This document shows, piece by piece, positions 1 through 7,417 of a stretch of 64,000 nucleotides of DNA. Within the stretch, counting starts at the first letter, position 1. The number at the start of each line of letters is the position of its first letter. A model generated the notes under the pieces. The model was not told the DNA's origin and searched no databases. It saw only the letters and a list, made by a program, of their open reading frames with translations. A program made the translations under genes and the position numbers. Source of the DNA: Candidatus Aalborgiella aggregata (lineage in GTDB: Bacteria > Pseudomonadota > Gammaproteobacteria > Burkholderiales > Burkholderiaceae_C); assembly GCA_016705065.1 (NCBI GenBank), contig JADIYY010000004.1, forward strand, positions 62,001-126,000, given 5' to 3'.

Positions 1-612
1 TGGTGGCTATTTACGGGTGTATTCGTTTTGTCAGCTTGGCCAATCCGGCACACAAGTACCTTGGCTTTATCGGTAATTGCATTTTTTTTGTTTTACAAGC
101 TATACAAAGGCAGCAAACAAAGCAAACCTCTTGATTATGAATTGCTGGCGGCAGCCAGCATATTGTTTGCCGTATCGTTTTCTAGACTTTGGTCGCCCGT
201 GCTGTTAAAAGTCTTTGCACACTATTTTGAAATATTTGACATTTTTTTATTAGGTAAATTACTCAACACACCAACCACTGGCAATACGATTCAATTTGTA
301 TTAGAGCCAGAAAGACGTGCGGTTGTTGTCATGGGCTGCACCTCTTTTGCCAATTTGTCTGCCGTTGTTCTTTTATGGTTGGTTATCACCCGTTTGATTC
401 GCTTACTGCCCCGCGTCAGAAGCGAGCTCAAAACCTTGGCTTACTTGTTATTAACAGCAATTGTCATTAACACCGTCCGTATCGCATTGATGATTACCAC
501 TAAAGAAATGTATGACGTGTGGCATGGTCCCGTAGGCTCATCGGTCACCACGCTCTTGCTGACATTCAGTGCTGTGGGGTTTGCGGTTTGGGGTGCTAAC
601 CGTGCCTCTTAG
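1..612 (+). CDS. Exosortase/archaeosortase-family transpeptidase (5' end outside window)
   Basis: Multi-membrane-span protein whose frame is open to the left edge, so the true start lies outside the window; a TTG at 28 is only an internal candidate. The exosortase catalytic triad is visible: Cys in MGCTSFANLS (codon 337-339), Arg in NTVRIALM (codon 478-480) and His in DVWHGPVGS (codon 523-525), each in or beside a hydrophobic helix in the family's order and spacing. Exosortases are membrane transpeptidases that cut C-terminal sorting signals of exported proteins. The two tiny signal-bearing proteins downstream (1248-1445 and 2361-2537) are the obvious candidate substrates. The exosortase subtype cannot be assigned from sequence alone. 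Confidence 0.85.
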   Translation, partial: WWLFTGVFVLSAWPIRHTSTLALSVIAFFLFYKLYKGSKQSKPLDYELLAAASILFAVSFSRLWSPVLLKVFAHYFEIFDIFLLGKLLNTPTTGNTIQFVLEPERRAVVVMGCTSFANLSAVVLLWLVITRLIRLLPRVRSELKTLAYLLLTAIVINTVRIALMITTKEMYDVWHGPVGSSVTTLLLTFSAVGFAVWGANRAS

Positions 613-1096
613 CTTTCGGCTCAATAGCAAATTACTGGCACTGTTGATAGTTGTGATGCCTGTGACACTTTTGAGTAAGTGCAAAACGACACAAAACAAT
701 AACTACAACGAAATTGATTTTCAAAACAAGGCGCGCCACTTTTTAAGCGCCCATGGTGCGACAATAAAAATTGAAGTGTCAAAATTTGACACCTTCATCC
801 CCATCACATTCAGCTACAAAGGTTGTGACAGTGCGGTCGTCGTTCTGCCACCCAGCGATTCATGGTCGCAAATCATCAAGCGCCGCACACCAGACGGGCA
901 AATCGCTAAATTCAGTTTCAGAGATTATTTTGGTGACGATCAACCCAACTATCGAGCCACATTTGCTGAGTTTTCTGCCATGCTGCTGCATCCACTGTCT
1001 GATAAAAATCCAAGGCAAACTTTGTTGGCCTTGATTGCCACCCCAAGTTGCATGAATACCTTGCAAACAATACAGTGGAATACATTTTGGGATTGA
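602..1096 (+). CDS. Small membrane-anchored protein linked to the exosortase, function unknown
   Basis: The start is uncertain: GTG codons at 569, 593 and 602 are in frame. I chose 602, which overlaps the exosortase stop by 11 bases and suggests translational coupling. The product (about 164 residues) has one N-terminal hydrophobic segment (LLALLIVVMPVTLL) and then a soluble, presumably periplasmic, domain with two cysteines (KGCDS and TPSCM) that might pair. The Lys-Cys after the hydrophobic stretch does not fit a lipobox. Its position resembles that of EpsI-type partners coupled to other exosortases, but I recognise no domain. The last codons (WNTFWD) recur as a remnant near 3515. Confidence 0.6.
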   Translation: MPLSFRLNSKLLALLIVVMPVTLLSKCKTTQNNNYNEIDFQNKARHFLSAHGATIKIEVSKFDTFIPITFSYKGCDSAVVVLPPSDSWSQIIKRRTPDGQIAKFSFRDYFGDDQPNYRATFAEFSAMLLHPLSDKNPRQTLLALIATPSCMNTLQTIQWNTFWD

Positions 1097-1148
1097 TAGA
1101 AGCTGACGAATACTGACCATGGCAACCAACAAAACACAAGTCACTAGG
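1075..1148 (+). repeat. Left copy of duplicated junction (end of gene at 602-1096 plus start of a DUF1801 gene)
   Basis: Contains the last codons of the upstream gene (WNTFWD-stop) and then ATGGCAACCAAC, the first ten codons or so (MATNKTQVT) of a second copy of the gene at 3546, which dies out after 1148. The same junction recurs at 3505-3575. It marks a duplication or integration event that placed the two cassettes between the copies. Confidence 0.7.
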
Positions 1149-1247
1149 AATTGCTCGGCTGGGACGGGCTACCACGGGTTACTACCGATTATCGGCTCAA
1201 AAAATGTAAGCATAATTTGGTGGTTTTACTACACATGGAAATGTTTT

Positions 1248-1445
1248 ATGAGAAATTTTTCACAATTTTCTCTTTTCACAGCACTAATGTTAGTTGCCAA
1301 TCAAACCATTGCAGGCGTAAACCAATCTCCTGGTTCTGAATTTGGCGTAGGATCTATCGGCTTAATTGCTTTAGGTTTTTCCTCTGTTGCTTATGTGACT
1401 TTACAAGCACAAAAACAAAAAGTAAAAGCTCGGGTTTCTCAGTAG
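1248..1445 (+). CDS. Mini exosortase-type substrate 1 (65 aa)
   Basis: The chosen ATG at 1248 is preceded by GGAA at 7 bases. The frame is open from 1119, but the upstream codons are the remnant of another gene and are excluded. The product has a signal peptide (RNFSQFSLFTALMLVANQ, likely cut after TIA at residue 22), a five-residue spacer, the motif P28-G-S-E-F-G-V-G-S-I37, a hydrophobic helix (residues 37-52) and a basic tail (QKQKVKAR). This is the tripartite design of PEP-CTERM-like sorting signals, but with almost no mature protein. It aligns without gaps to the product of 2361-2537. The hydroxylase gene follows within about 10 bases, implying coupled expression. Confidence 0.75.
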   Translation: MRNFSQFSLFTALMLVANQTIAGVNQSPGSEFGVGSIGLIALGFSSVAYVTLQAQKQKVKARVSQ

Positions 1446-1455
1446 GGTGATCATT

Positions 1456-2250
1456 TTGCTACGAAATAACCCCATTGTCTTTATCACCTGGGGTTTGCTG
1501 GCGCTTTCGTACCTAGAGTTTTTACTGGCAAAGAAACGGGATTTGGATGTCTATTCAAGCCAACACACATTGACAACGATTGGATTGGGCATCGGTAATT
1601 TATTTGTTAGCCTCACTGTCATTGAAGCGTTACTCAAATATATTGATTCGTCAATCCCAAACAAACTTTTCACATTACCGCCAGGATTGGTGTGGGGACT
1701 TTGCGCATTTCTTATCATCGACTTTCTGAAATACGTCGCACACCGGATGGCGCACCAAATAGGTATTCTGTGGGCAGAGCATGCTGTCCACCATGCCGCA
1801 GTTGAGTTCAATTTCACTACACATTTGCGCATCGGATGGTTAGGCTTTTTATCCAGCAGCATGTTGTTGTCTGCTCTGTTTTGCCTAGTTGGCGGCTTGC
1901 ACACCGTATTAATCATTTATTTTTTCATTCATATGTTGGTGCAAACGATTGCACACACAATGCTGATCCATAAACTAGGTTTTTTAGAATCTTTTTTAGT
2001 CACGCCAAGCCATCATCGTGTGCACCATGCAGTCGATCGCGCTGTGCATGATCACAATTATGGCAATGTCTTCATCATATGGGACAAATTGCTGGGAACT
2101 TTTAAACCCGAAGGGGCAACCCAAACCACCGAATTTGGTTTAGCCTACGCACCCGATGTCGAAGCGCCACTATGGAAGCATGCATTCTTTGCTTGGATAG
2201 ACTTGATAAAAACCTACGCGAACAAGGCATTGAATGCAAGCCGTATTTGA
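1456..2250 (+). CDS. Fatty acid hydroxylase/sterol desaturase family membrane enzyme, copy 1
   Basis: 264 residues from TTG 1456, chosen because AGGGTG lies 6 bases upstream and the start then matches copy 2; GTG 1447 is an alternative. Hydrophobic spans alternate with the family's di-iron histidine clusters: H96-x3-H100 (HRMAH), H109-A-V-H-H113, H186-H-R-V-H-H191 and H198-D-H200. Family members insert oxygen or a double bond into fatty acyl or sterol-type lipids at the membrane. The substrate is unknown. Immediate coupling to a mini sorting-signal protein and an exosortase suggests a lipid made or modified for the same system, which is inference. The last 160 bases before the end are identical to copy 2. 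Confidence 0.85.
   Translation: MLRNNPIVFITWGLLALSYLEFLLAKKRDLDVYSSQHTLTTIGLGIGNLFVSLTVIEALLKYIDSSIPNKLFTLPPGLVWGLCAFLIIDFLKYVAHRMAHQIGILWAEHAVHHAAVEFNFTTHLRIGWLGFLSSSMLLSALFCLVGGLHTVLIIYFFIHMLVQTIAHTMLIHKLGFLESFLVTPSHHRVHHAVDRAVHDHNYGNVFIIWDKLLGTFKPEGATQTTEFGLAYAPDVEAPLWKHAFFAWIDLIKTYANKALNASRI
2068..2227 (+). repeat. 160-bp segment identical to 3180-3339
   Basis: Read base by base, 2068-2227 and 3180-3339 (constant offset 1112) show no difference, while the genes diverge at many positions upstream and again immediately downstream (gcattgaatgcaag versus ttttgaatgcgag). This is the pattern of recent gene conversion or unequal recombination between the two hydroxylase genes. Confidence 0.85.
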
Positions 2251-2360
2251 AAAAAACATAGACACCAAGGCATATAAGCCTTCACTAGGGGTTTGCACTA
2301 TCTATATCAATAATAATTCAAAACATAATTGAACTTGAAACTAAAACATGGAGACATATT

Positions 2361-2537
2361 TTGAGCAATTTCTCACGTTATTCATTGCTTGCTTGGATCA
2401 GTTTGTTGGCTAACAATGTTTGGGCAGGGCTTCAGCCGGTACCTGGACCAGAATTCGGCGAAGGATCAATTGCTTTACTGGCATTAGGTATCTCCGCAGC
2501 TGCTTATTTGGCTTACAAGCACAAAAACAAAAAATAA
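2361..2537 (+). CDS. Mini exosortase-type substrate 2 (58 aa)
   Basis: Starts with TTG at 2361, supported by GGAG ending 7 bases upstream and by gapless alignment with substrate 1; the ATG at 2348 is out of frame. The signal peptide (SNFSRYSLLAWISLLANNVWA) is likely cut after Ala22, as in substrate 1. Then come five residues, the motif P28-G-P-E-F-G-E-G-S-I37, a hydrophobic helix (ALLALGISAAAYLAY) and a basic tail (KHKNKK). The Pro-Glu pair preceding a helix and Lys-rich end is typical of exosortase signals. It lies 33 bases upstream of hydroxylase copy 2 and has no other domain. Confidence 0.75.
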   Translation: MSNFSRYSLLAWISLLANNVWAGLQPVPGPEFGEGSIALLALGISAAAYLAYKHKNKK

Positions 2538-2570
2538 TTAGGCCTTTATTTATAGTCGGGAAGTGTTTGG

Positions 2571-3362
2571 ATGCGTAATAACCCGATTGTTTATGTCTAT
2601 TGGAGTTTACTGGCACTGGCGTACCTGGAGTTTTTGCTGGCAAAAAGACGAGGTTTGAATGTCTATTCAAGAAGTCATACATTGACGACAATTGGATTGA
2701 CCATTGGCCATTTATTTGTTTCCCTCACTGTCATTGAGGCGTTGCTCAGATACATTGATTCGTCAATCCCAAACAAACTATTCACATTACCGCCTGGTTT
2801 GATTTGGGGTTTTTGTGCATTTTTAGTGCTCGATTTTCTGAGATACATCGCGCATATCTTGTCTCATAAACTGAGTTTTTTATGGGCAGAGCATGCCGTG
2901 CACCATGCGGCAGTTGAATTCAATTTCACTACGCATTTACGCACAGGATGGATAGTATTTATGTCTAACGGCATGTTGATTGCGGTGCTTTGTTGTTTCG
3001 TGGGCGGTTTGTACACCGTTTTAATCACTTATTTTTTCATACAAACTTTTTTACAAATGATTGCCCATTCTCAGCTCATACATAAATTAGGTTTTTTAGA
3101 GTCATTTTTGGTCACGCCAAGTCACCATAGGGTTCACCATGCGTTGGATCGCGCTGTGCACGACCACAACTATGGCACAGTCTTCATCATATGGGACAAA
3201 TTGCTGGGAACTTTTAAACCCGAAGGGGCAACCCAAACCACCGAATTTGGTTTAGCCTACGCACCCGATGTCGAAGCGCCACTATGGAAGCATGCATTCT
3301 TTGCTTGGATAGACTTGATAAAAACCTACGCGAACAAGGTTTTGAATGCGAGTCGTATTTAA
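2571..3362 (+). CDS. Fatty acid hydroxylase/sterol desaturase family membrane enzyme, copy 2
   Basis: 263 residues from ATG 2571, with GGGAAG about 9 bases upstream. The same histidine clusters as copy 1 are present: H95-I-L-S-H99 (the usual Arg after the first His is Ile here), H108-A-V-H-H112, H184-H-R-V-H-H189 and HDHNYG. Most divergence from copy 1 is in the first helices and the middle loop; the 3' part is identical at DNA level. The retained histidines indicate that both copies are active di-iron enzymes, perhaps with different lipid or positional preference. It forms a second cassette with the mini-protein at 2361-2537. Confidence 0.85.
   Translation: MRNNPIVYVYWSLLALAYLEFLLAKRRGLNVYSRSHTLTTIGLTIGHLFVSLTVIEALLRYIDSSIPNKLFTLPPGLIWGFCAFLVLDFLRYIAHILSHKLSFLWAEHAVHHAAVEFNFTTHLRTGWIVFMSNGMLIAVLCCFVGGLYTVLITYFFIQTFLQMIAHSQLIHKLGFLESFLVTPSHHRVHHALDRAVHDHNYGTVFIIWDKLLGTFKPEGATQTTEFGLAYAPDVEAPLWKHAFFAWIDLIKTYANKVLNASRI
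3180..3339 (+). repeat. 160-bp segment identical to 2068-2227
   Basis: Second member of the identical pair in the 3' part of the two hydroxylase genes; see 2068-2227. Confidence 0.85.
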
Positions 3363-3504
3363 AAACTATCCTCTGTCTAACCACGACGTATGGCTCTGCG
3401 CCATTACTTTGGCAGCCGTCAAAATGTTACGCCCCAGAACTGGAGAAACCTAATTGGTTAGCGAATCATTGAACACCGATTGCTTTTACTCATAAAGAAT
3501 TTAA

Positions 3505-3575
3505 CATTGCATTGGAATACATTTTGGGACTGATGGGAACAGACCATGGCTACGAACAAAACCCAAGCCACACAA
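3505..3575 (+). repeat. Right copy of duplicated junction with remnant 3' end of the 602-1096 gene
   Basis: Between hydroxylase copy 2 and the DUF1801 gene lies TGGAATACATTTTGGGA, encoding HWNTFWD-stop: the last codons of the gene ending at 1096, now without the rest of it. It is followed by ACAGACCATGGC and the start of the intact DUF1801 gene. Together with 1075-1148 this forms a diverged direct repeat of about 70 bp. The rest of 3363-3504 shows no gene. Confidence 0.7.
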
Positions 3576-3986
3576 TTACCCCTATCGCAGTATTTAGACG
3601 CCATTGAAGACCTTGCACGCAAAGAAGACTGCGAAGCCTTGGTCAAACTGATGCAAAAGACCACTCAGCAACCAGCCGTGCTATGGGGAAATGGCAACCC
3701 AGCCGACATCAGCAGCCACATGGTGGGTTTTGGCCAATACCATTACAAATACGCCAGCGGCACAGAAGGCGACAGCTTTTGCGCCGGCTTCGCCAACCGC
3801 AAAACCGACATCACCATCTACATCAGCGCAGGGTTTGAAGCAGTTCCCAAATTGATGGCCAAACTAGGTAAACACAAAGCCAGCAAAGTTTGCATTTACA
3901 TTAAAAAGATGGCGGATATCGACCAAGAAGTGCTGGCAATACTAATCAAGGACTCCGTCAAAACTCTGCAAAAGAAATTCCCTTGA
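3546..3986 (+). CDS. DUF1801 (YdhG-like) domain protein
   Basis: 146 residues. The central block GFGQYHYKYASGTEGD and the following segments (RKTDITIYIS; KHKASKVCIYIK) match the DUF1801 family of small cytoplasmic proteins with a compact alpha/beta fold, whose biochemical role is not settled. The start ATG is supported by the duplicated remnant at 1119, which preserves the first nine codons. A dispersed repeat begins 19 bases after the stop. Confidence 0.75.
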   Translation: MATNKTQATQLPLSQYLDAIEDLARKEDCEALVKLMQKTTQQPAVLWGNGNPADISSHMVGFGQYHYKYASGTEGDSFCAGFANRKTDITIYISAGFEAVPKLMAKLGKHKASKVCIYIKKMADIDQEVLAILIKDSVKTLQKKFP

Positions 3987-4004
3987 GGTTGCGCAATCTG
4001 CTTT

Positions 4005-4067
4005 ACTATATTTTTAATAGCAATATAGGCAATAAATACGAAGACTACAGAAAGATATTAAATATAT
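4005..4067 (+). repeat. Dispersed repeat, copy 1
   Basis: One of five related elements of about 65 bp. It begins with ACTAT-N7-ATAGC (a short hairpin with one G-T pair), then AATATAGGCAATAAATACG, then GACTACAG and an AT-rich end. It lies between the DUF1801 gene and the minus-strand aminotransferase and stops exactly at the aminotransferase stop codon (4068). Relatives are at 11066-11131, 24927-24993, 56700-56765 and 61130-61191. Confidence 0.75.
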
Positions 4068-5276
4068 TCACAACGCCTCGCCCAACCTCCCAATCCCCTC
4101 TTCAATCTTCTTCACATCCACAGTCGCAAAGCTCAACCTAAACGTCGCCACATCCGCATCATGCGCATAAAACGGCGCTCCGGGGACGAAGGCTACTAGT
4201 TTGTCTATGGCGCGTTTGGCGAAATCGGTGGCGTTGTTGGGGTTGCCGCCCTCGCCCGTTAATTTCGCCCAAAAGAACATGCCGCCTTGGGGTGCGTTGA
4301 AGCTGATGGCGCTGCCTAGTTCACGGTGTAGGCTGGCGGCCATGACTTTGGCACGGTTGGCGTAAGTGGTGCGCACGGTGGCGAGTGTGGCGTCTAGGCG
4401 GTTCAGCGTTAAATAATGCGCGGCGATGGCTTGGGTGACGTTGCTGGTGTGGGCGTCGCTGAATTGTTTGCACATGGTGGCATTTGCCAGCAATGCAGGG
4501 GGTGCAATCATCCAGCCCACACGTAAACCGGGGCTCATGATTTTGCTGAAGCTGCCGCAATGCGCCAGCAGGTCGCGCGAACCTGCCACTTGAGCGGACA
4601 AGGACAACAGCGATGGTGGCGGTGCTTTGTCAAAGTACAGCTCGCCATAGGGGTCATCTTCCACCACCGTGGTGTTGTATTTCACTGCAAGCTCCAACAC
4701 GCGCTTGCGCCGCGCCAAGCTCAACGTGGCGCCACTGGGGTTGCTGAAAGTGGGGATGAGGTAAATGAGTTTCGGCTTGTGTTCAACAATCAAGGCTTCC
4801 AGCTTGTCGGTATCGACACCATCCGCATCCACCGGTGCGCCAATGATGTGCGCGCCATAGAGGCGAAAGCACTGAATGGTGGCGAGGAATGTGGGTGCTT
4901 CCACAATCACCTTGTCGCCGGGGTTGATCATGGTTTTGCCGATCAAATCCAATGCTTGCTGGCTGCCGGTGGTGACGATGAGTCCTTCTGGCGCTACCGA
5001 CGCATTGGATGCACTGCCTGCACCGCCTTTGGCCGCCATAAACAAGCTAATTTGCTCGCGCAAGGGGCCATAGCCCTCGGTAGCGCCATATTGCAACACG
5101 GGACCTGGGTTGTGAGACAACACATGGTCTGCCGACTGCCTTATACCTTCGGCATCAAACAATGCTGGGTCAGGAAAGCCACCCGCAAAACTGATGATGC
5201 CGGGCTTGCCCAGCAGCTTGAAGAGTTCACGTATGGCGGAAGTTTCTACGTTGTTGAGTCGGTCGGCAAATTGCAT
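4068..5276 (-). CDS. PLP-dependent aminotransferase, class I/II (2-aminoadipate/aromatic type)
   Basis: 402 residues from the ATG at 5276 (MQFADRLNNVETSAIREL); the 29 extra upstream codons are not typical of the family. Seen: ISFAGGFPDP near the N-terminus, YGATEGYGPLR, the cofactor region VVEDDPYGEL, the Schiff-base lysine in SFSKIMSPGLRVGWM and a C-terminal FRLSFA substrate-carboxylate arginine. This pattern fits the stand-alone ARO8/LysN-like group (COG1167 core without the DNA-binding domain). The exact amino acid substrate is not determined. It is divergent from nth, with about 90 bases between starts. Confidence 0.85.
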   Translation of the reverse strand: MQFADRLNNVETSAIRELFKLLGKPGIISFAGGFPDPALFDAEGIRQSADHVLSHNPGPVLQYGATEGYGPLREQISLFMAAKGGAGSASNASVAPEGLIVTTGSQQALDLIGKTMINPGDKVIVEAPTFLATIQCFRLYGAHIIGAPVDADGVDTDKLEALIVEHKPKLIYLIPTFSNPSGATLSLARRKRVLELAVKYNTTVVEDDPYGELYFDKAPPPSLLSLSAQVAGSRDLLAHCGSFSKIMSPGLRVGWMIAPPALLANATMCKQFSDAHTSNVTQAIAAHYLTLNRLDATLATVRTTYANRAKVMAASLHRELGSAISFNAPQGGMFFWAKLTGEGGNPNNATDFAKRAIDKLVAFVPGAPFYAHDADVATFRLSFATVDVKKIEEGIGRLGEAL

Positions 5277-5365
5277 GGCGATTCCAAAAAAAACTAATGA
5301 ATGAATATCACCATTGTGCCCAAATTTGAGACGATTTATGGCATTGTTCTGCGAAACTATCAATT

Positions 5366-6019
5366 ATGAAGTCTGACAACATTCCGAAATTTTTTGCCAC
5401 CCTGAAAGCCGCCAACCCCATGCCGGTGACGGAGCTGGAATACACCAGCGTGTTTGAACTTTTGACCGCCGTGCTCTTAAGCGCCCAAGCCACTGATGTG
5501 AGTGTGAACAAGGCAACGCGCAAGCTCTTCCCCGTGGCGAATACACCAGCCAAGATATTGGCACTGGGTTTGGAGGGATTGGAGAACCACATCAAAACCA
5601 TTGGCCTCTATAGAAGCAAAGCCAAGCACTTGATGCAAACCTGCCAAATGCTCATAGCCAAACACAATGGTGTCGTGCCAAGAGACCGCGCAGCGTTAGA
5701 AGCCTTGCCTGGCGTAGGTCGCAAAACAGCCAATGTGGTGTTGAACTCAGCTTTTGGCGAGGCCACCATGGCGGTGGATACGCATATCTTTCGCTTGGGT
5801 AACCGAACTGGTTTGGCACCCGGCAAAACGCCATTGGAAGTGGAATTGAAACTGCTGAAACGCATTCCAGCAGAATACTTGGTGGATGCACACCATTGGC
5901 TCATTTTGCATGGCCGCTATGTGTGTACAGCACGCAATCCACAGTGCCAAGCGTGCCAGGTGTCACAATACTGTGCTTATACCGATAAAAATTCAGGAAC
6001 TACAAAGCATGGCATCTAG
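5366..6019 (+). CDS. nth: Endonuclease III (DNA glycosylase/AP lyase)
   Basis: Base-excision repair enzyme for oxidised pyrimidines. The helix-hairpin-helix LPGVGRKTANVVL contains the catalytic lysine, VDTHIFRLGNR contains the catalytic aspartate, and the C-terminus carries the [4Fe-4S] ligand pattern C-x6-C-x2-C-x5-C (CTARNPQCQACQVSQYC). The 217-residue length is usual for the family. The stop overlaps the next gene's start by 11 bases. Confidence 0.95.
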   Translation: MKSDNIPKFFATLKAANPMPVTELEYTSVFELLTAVLLSAQATDVSVNKATRKLFPVANTPAKILALGLEGLENHIKTIGLYRSKAKHLMQTCQMLIAKHNGVVPRDRAALEALPGVGRKTANVVLNSAFGEATMAVDTHIFRLGNRTGLAPGKTPLEVELKLLKRIPAEYLVDAHHWLILHGRYVCTARNPQCQACQVSQYCAYTDKNSGTTKHGI

Positions 6020-6919
6020 TCTATTAGCCCTCATTGACGACATTGCCTCGATATTGGACGATGTGGCCTTGCTGACCAAAGTGGCGGCAAAAAAAACCAG
6101 CGGCGTGCTGGGTGACGATTTGGCTTTGAATGCGCAGCAAGTGGCCGGCGTGAAAGCCGACCGCGAGCTACCTGTGGTTTGGGCTGTCGCCAAAGGTTCA
6201 TTCATCAACAAAGCGATTTTGGTGCCTACGGCCATTGCCATCAGCTACTTTGCACCCTGGCTGGTGACGCCTTTGCTGATGGTGGGTGGTGCGTTTTTGT
6301 GCTTTGAAGGATTCGAGAAATTGGCGCACAAATTTTTACACAGCAAAGCCGAAACCCAAGCGCATGAAGAAGAACTTTTGAATGCGCTGGTTGATGCCAA
6401 GGTGGACTTGGTCGAATTAGAGAAAGACAAAATCAAAGGCGCGATTCGCACCGATTTTATTTTGTCAGCCGAAATCATTGCCATCACCTTGGGTACGGTA
6501 CAAAACAGTGGTTTGAGCACACAAATCGCGGTTTTAACCAGCATTGCCATAGTGATGACGATTGGCGTCTATGGCTTGGTAGCGGGTATTGTGAAAATAG
6601 ACGATGCAGGTTTGCACTTGACCATGACCAATGCCATAGGCAGCTTCAAACATAACTTTGGACGCGGCATTTTGTGGTTTGCACCCTTCATGATGAAGGG
6701 CTCTCCATTGTCGGCACCGCTGCCATGTTCTTGGTAGGCGGCGGCATTTTGACGCATGGGTTTCCAGCCATTCACCACTGGGTAGAGTCTGTCACCGCTG
6801 GGCAAAACGGCATCGTGAGTGGCTTGGTATCATTGGGCACAGATGCTGCAACTGGCATAGCTGCAGGTGCTGCGGTTTTGGTGCTTGTCAACCTGCTACA
6901 AAAAACAGCCGTTAAATGA
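6009..6919 (+). CDS. DUF808 (YedI-like) membrane protein, interrupted by a one-base frameshift
   Basis: Frame 6009-6737 gives the N-terminal and central parts of a DUF808 protein (SLLALIDDIASILDDVA; GGAFLCFEGFEKLAHK; VKIDDAGLHL), and the frame ending at 6919 gives the C-terminal part (LSIVGTAAMFLVGGGILTHG). The two join if one base is missing near 6698-6701 (aagggctct). The family consists of multi-span inner membrane proteins of unknown role. The start overlaps nth by 11 bases. Whether the lesion is real or a sequencing error cannot be decided here; other genes in the next 11 kb show the same kind of lesion. Confidence 0.8.
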
Positions 6920-6973
6920 CATGAAGTAAGTAAGCACACAGAACCAAACATCAAGCGAATCAATAGGAGTTTC

Positions 6974-7294
6974 ATGCGCAATTACCACCTTGGCCAAATC
7001 GTGACCGCTACTTTATTGAGTGTGTTGTTCACCATGCCTGCAATGGCTGATCTGAAATTGGCTACCAGCAAAAACTGTGTGGCCTGTCATGCTGTGGACA
7101 AGAAATTGGTTGGGCCATCCTACAAAGATGTAGCAAAGAAATACGCCGGGCAAGCTGGTGCTGCCGATAAATTGGCAGTCAAAATTGTGAAAGGCGGTGG
7201 CGGTGTTTGGGGTGTGATACCTATGCCAGCAAATGAGCAAGTGAGCGCTGGCGACGCCAAATCATTGGCCAATTGGATACTGAGCTTGAAATAA
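6974..7294 (+). CDS. Periplasmic class I cytochrome c (c551/c552 type)
   Basis: 106 residues: a signal peptide cut after PAMA, the haem-binding motif CVACH near the mature N-terminus, and a Met ligand in IPMPAN. AGGAG lies just upstream of the ATG. A small mono-haem electron carrier of the c5/c551 group, likely passing electrons to a terminal oxidase or another periplasmic acceptor. No partner gene is adjacent. Confidence 0.9.
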   Translation: MRNYHLGQIVTATLLSVLFTMPAMADLKLATSKNCVACHAVDKKLVGPSYKDVAKKYAGQAGAADKLAVKIVKGGGGVWGVIPMPANEQVSAGDAKSLANWILSLK

Positions 7295-7316
7295 AAATAC
7301 GTTTCGCAAAAGAATA

Positions 7317-7364
7317 AACCTTTTGAGATTCTGCGTCACACTGACATCAGTACCGCAAAAGGTT
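7317..7364. repeat. Inverted repeat downstream of cytochrome c gene
   Basis: AACCTTTTG at 7317-7325 is the exact reverse complement of CAAAAGGTT at 7356-7364, with a loop of about 30 bases. There is no T-run, so a rho-independent terminator is not clear. Three TACCGGC heptamers follow (7384, 7393 and 7408). Otherwise 7295-7417 holds nothing recognisable. Confidence 0.4.
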
Positions 7365-7417
7365 GACGAGGAGTTGAACCGATTACCGGCATTACCGGCT
7401 GTTCATATACCGGCTAT

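Noticed and set aside
1119..1247. Upstream extension of the mini-substrate 1 reading frame to 1119
   Set aside because: The first codons are the remnant of the DUF1801 gene start; the signal peptide and ribosome site both favour ATG 1248, and the second mini-protein has no such extension.
1248..2537. Identity with archaeal PEFG-CTERM signals
   Set aside because: Only a few motif residues are shared; organism and exosortase clearly differ, so the resemblance is noted but not used for naming.
1..3600. Insertion sequence or phage carrying the island
   Set aside because: No transposase, integrase or terminal inverted repeats seen; only the diverged direct repeat of gene ends.
4560..5297. Long plus-strand open frame opposite the aminotransferase
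   Set aside because: No protein-like pattern; it is the shadow of a well-supported gene on the other strand.
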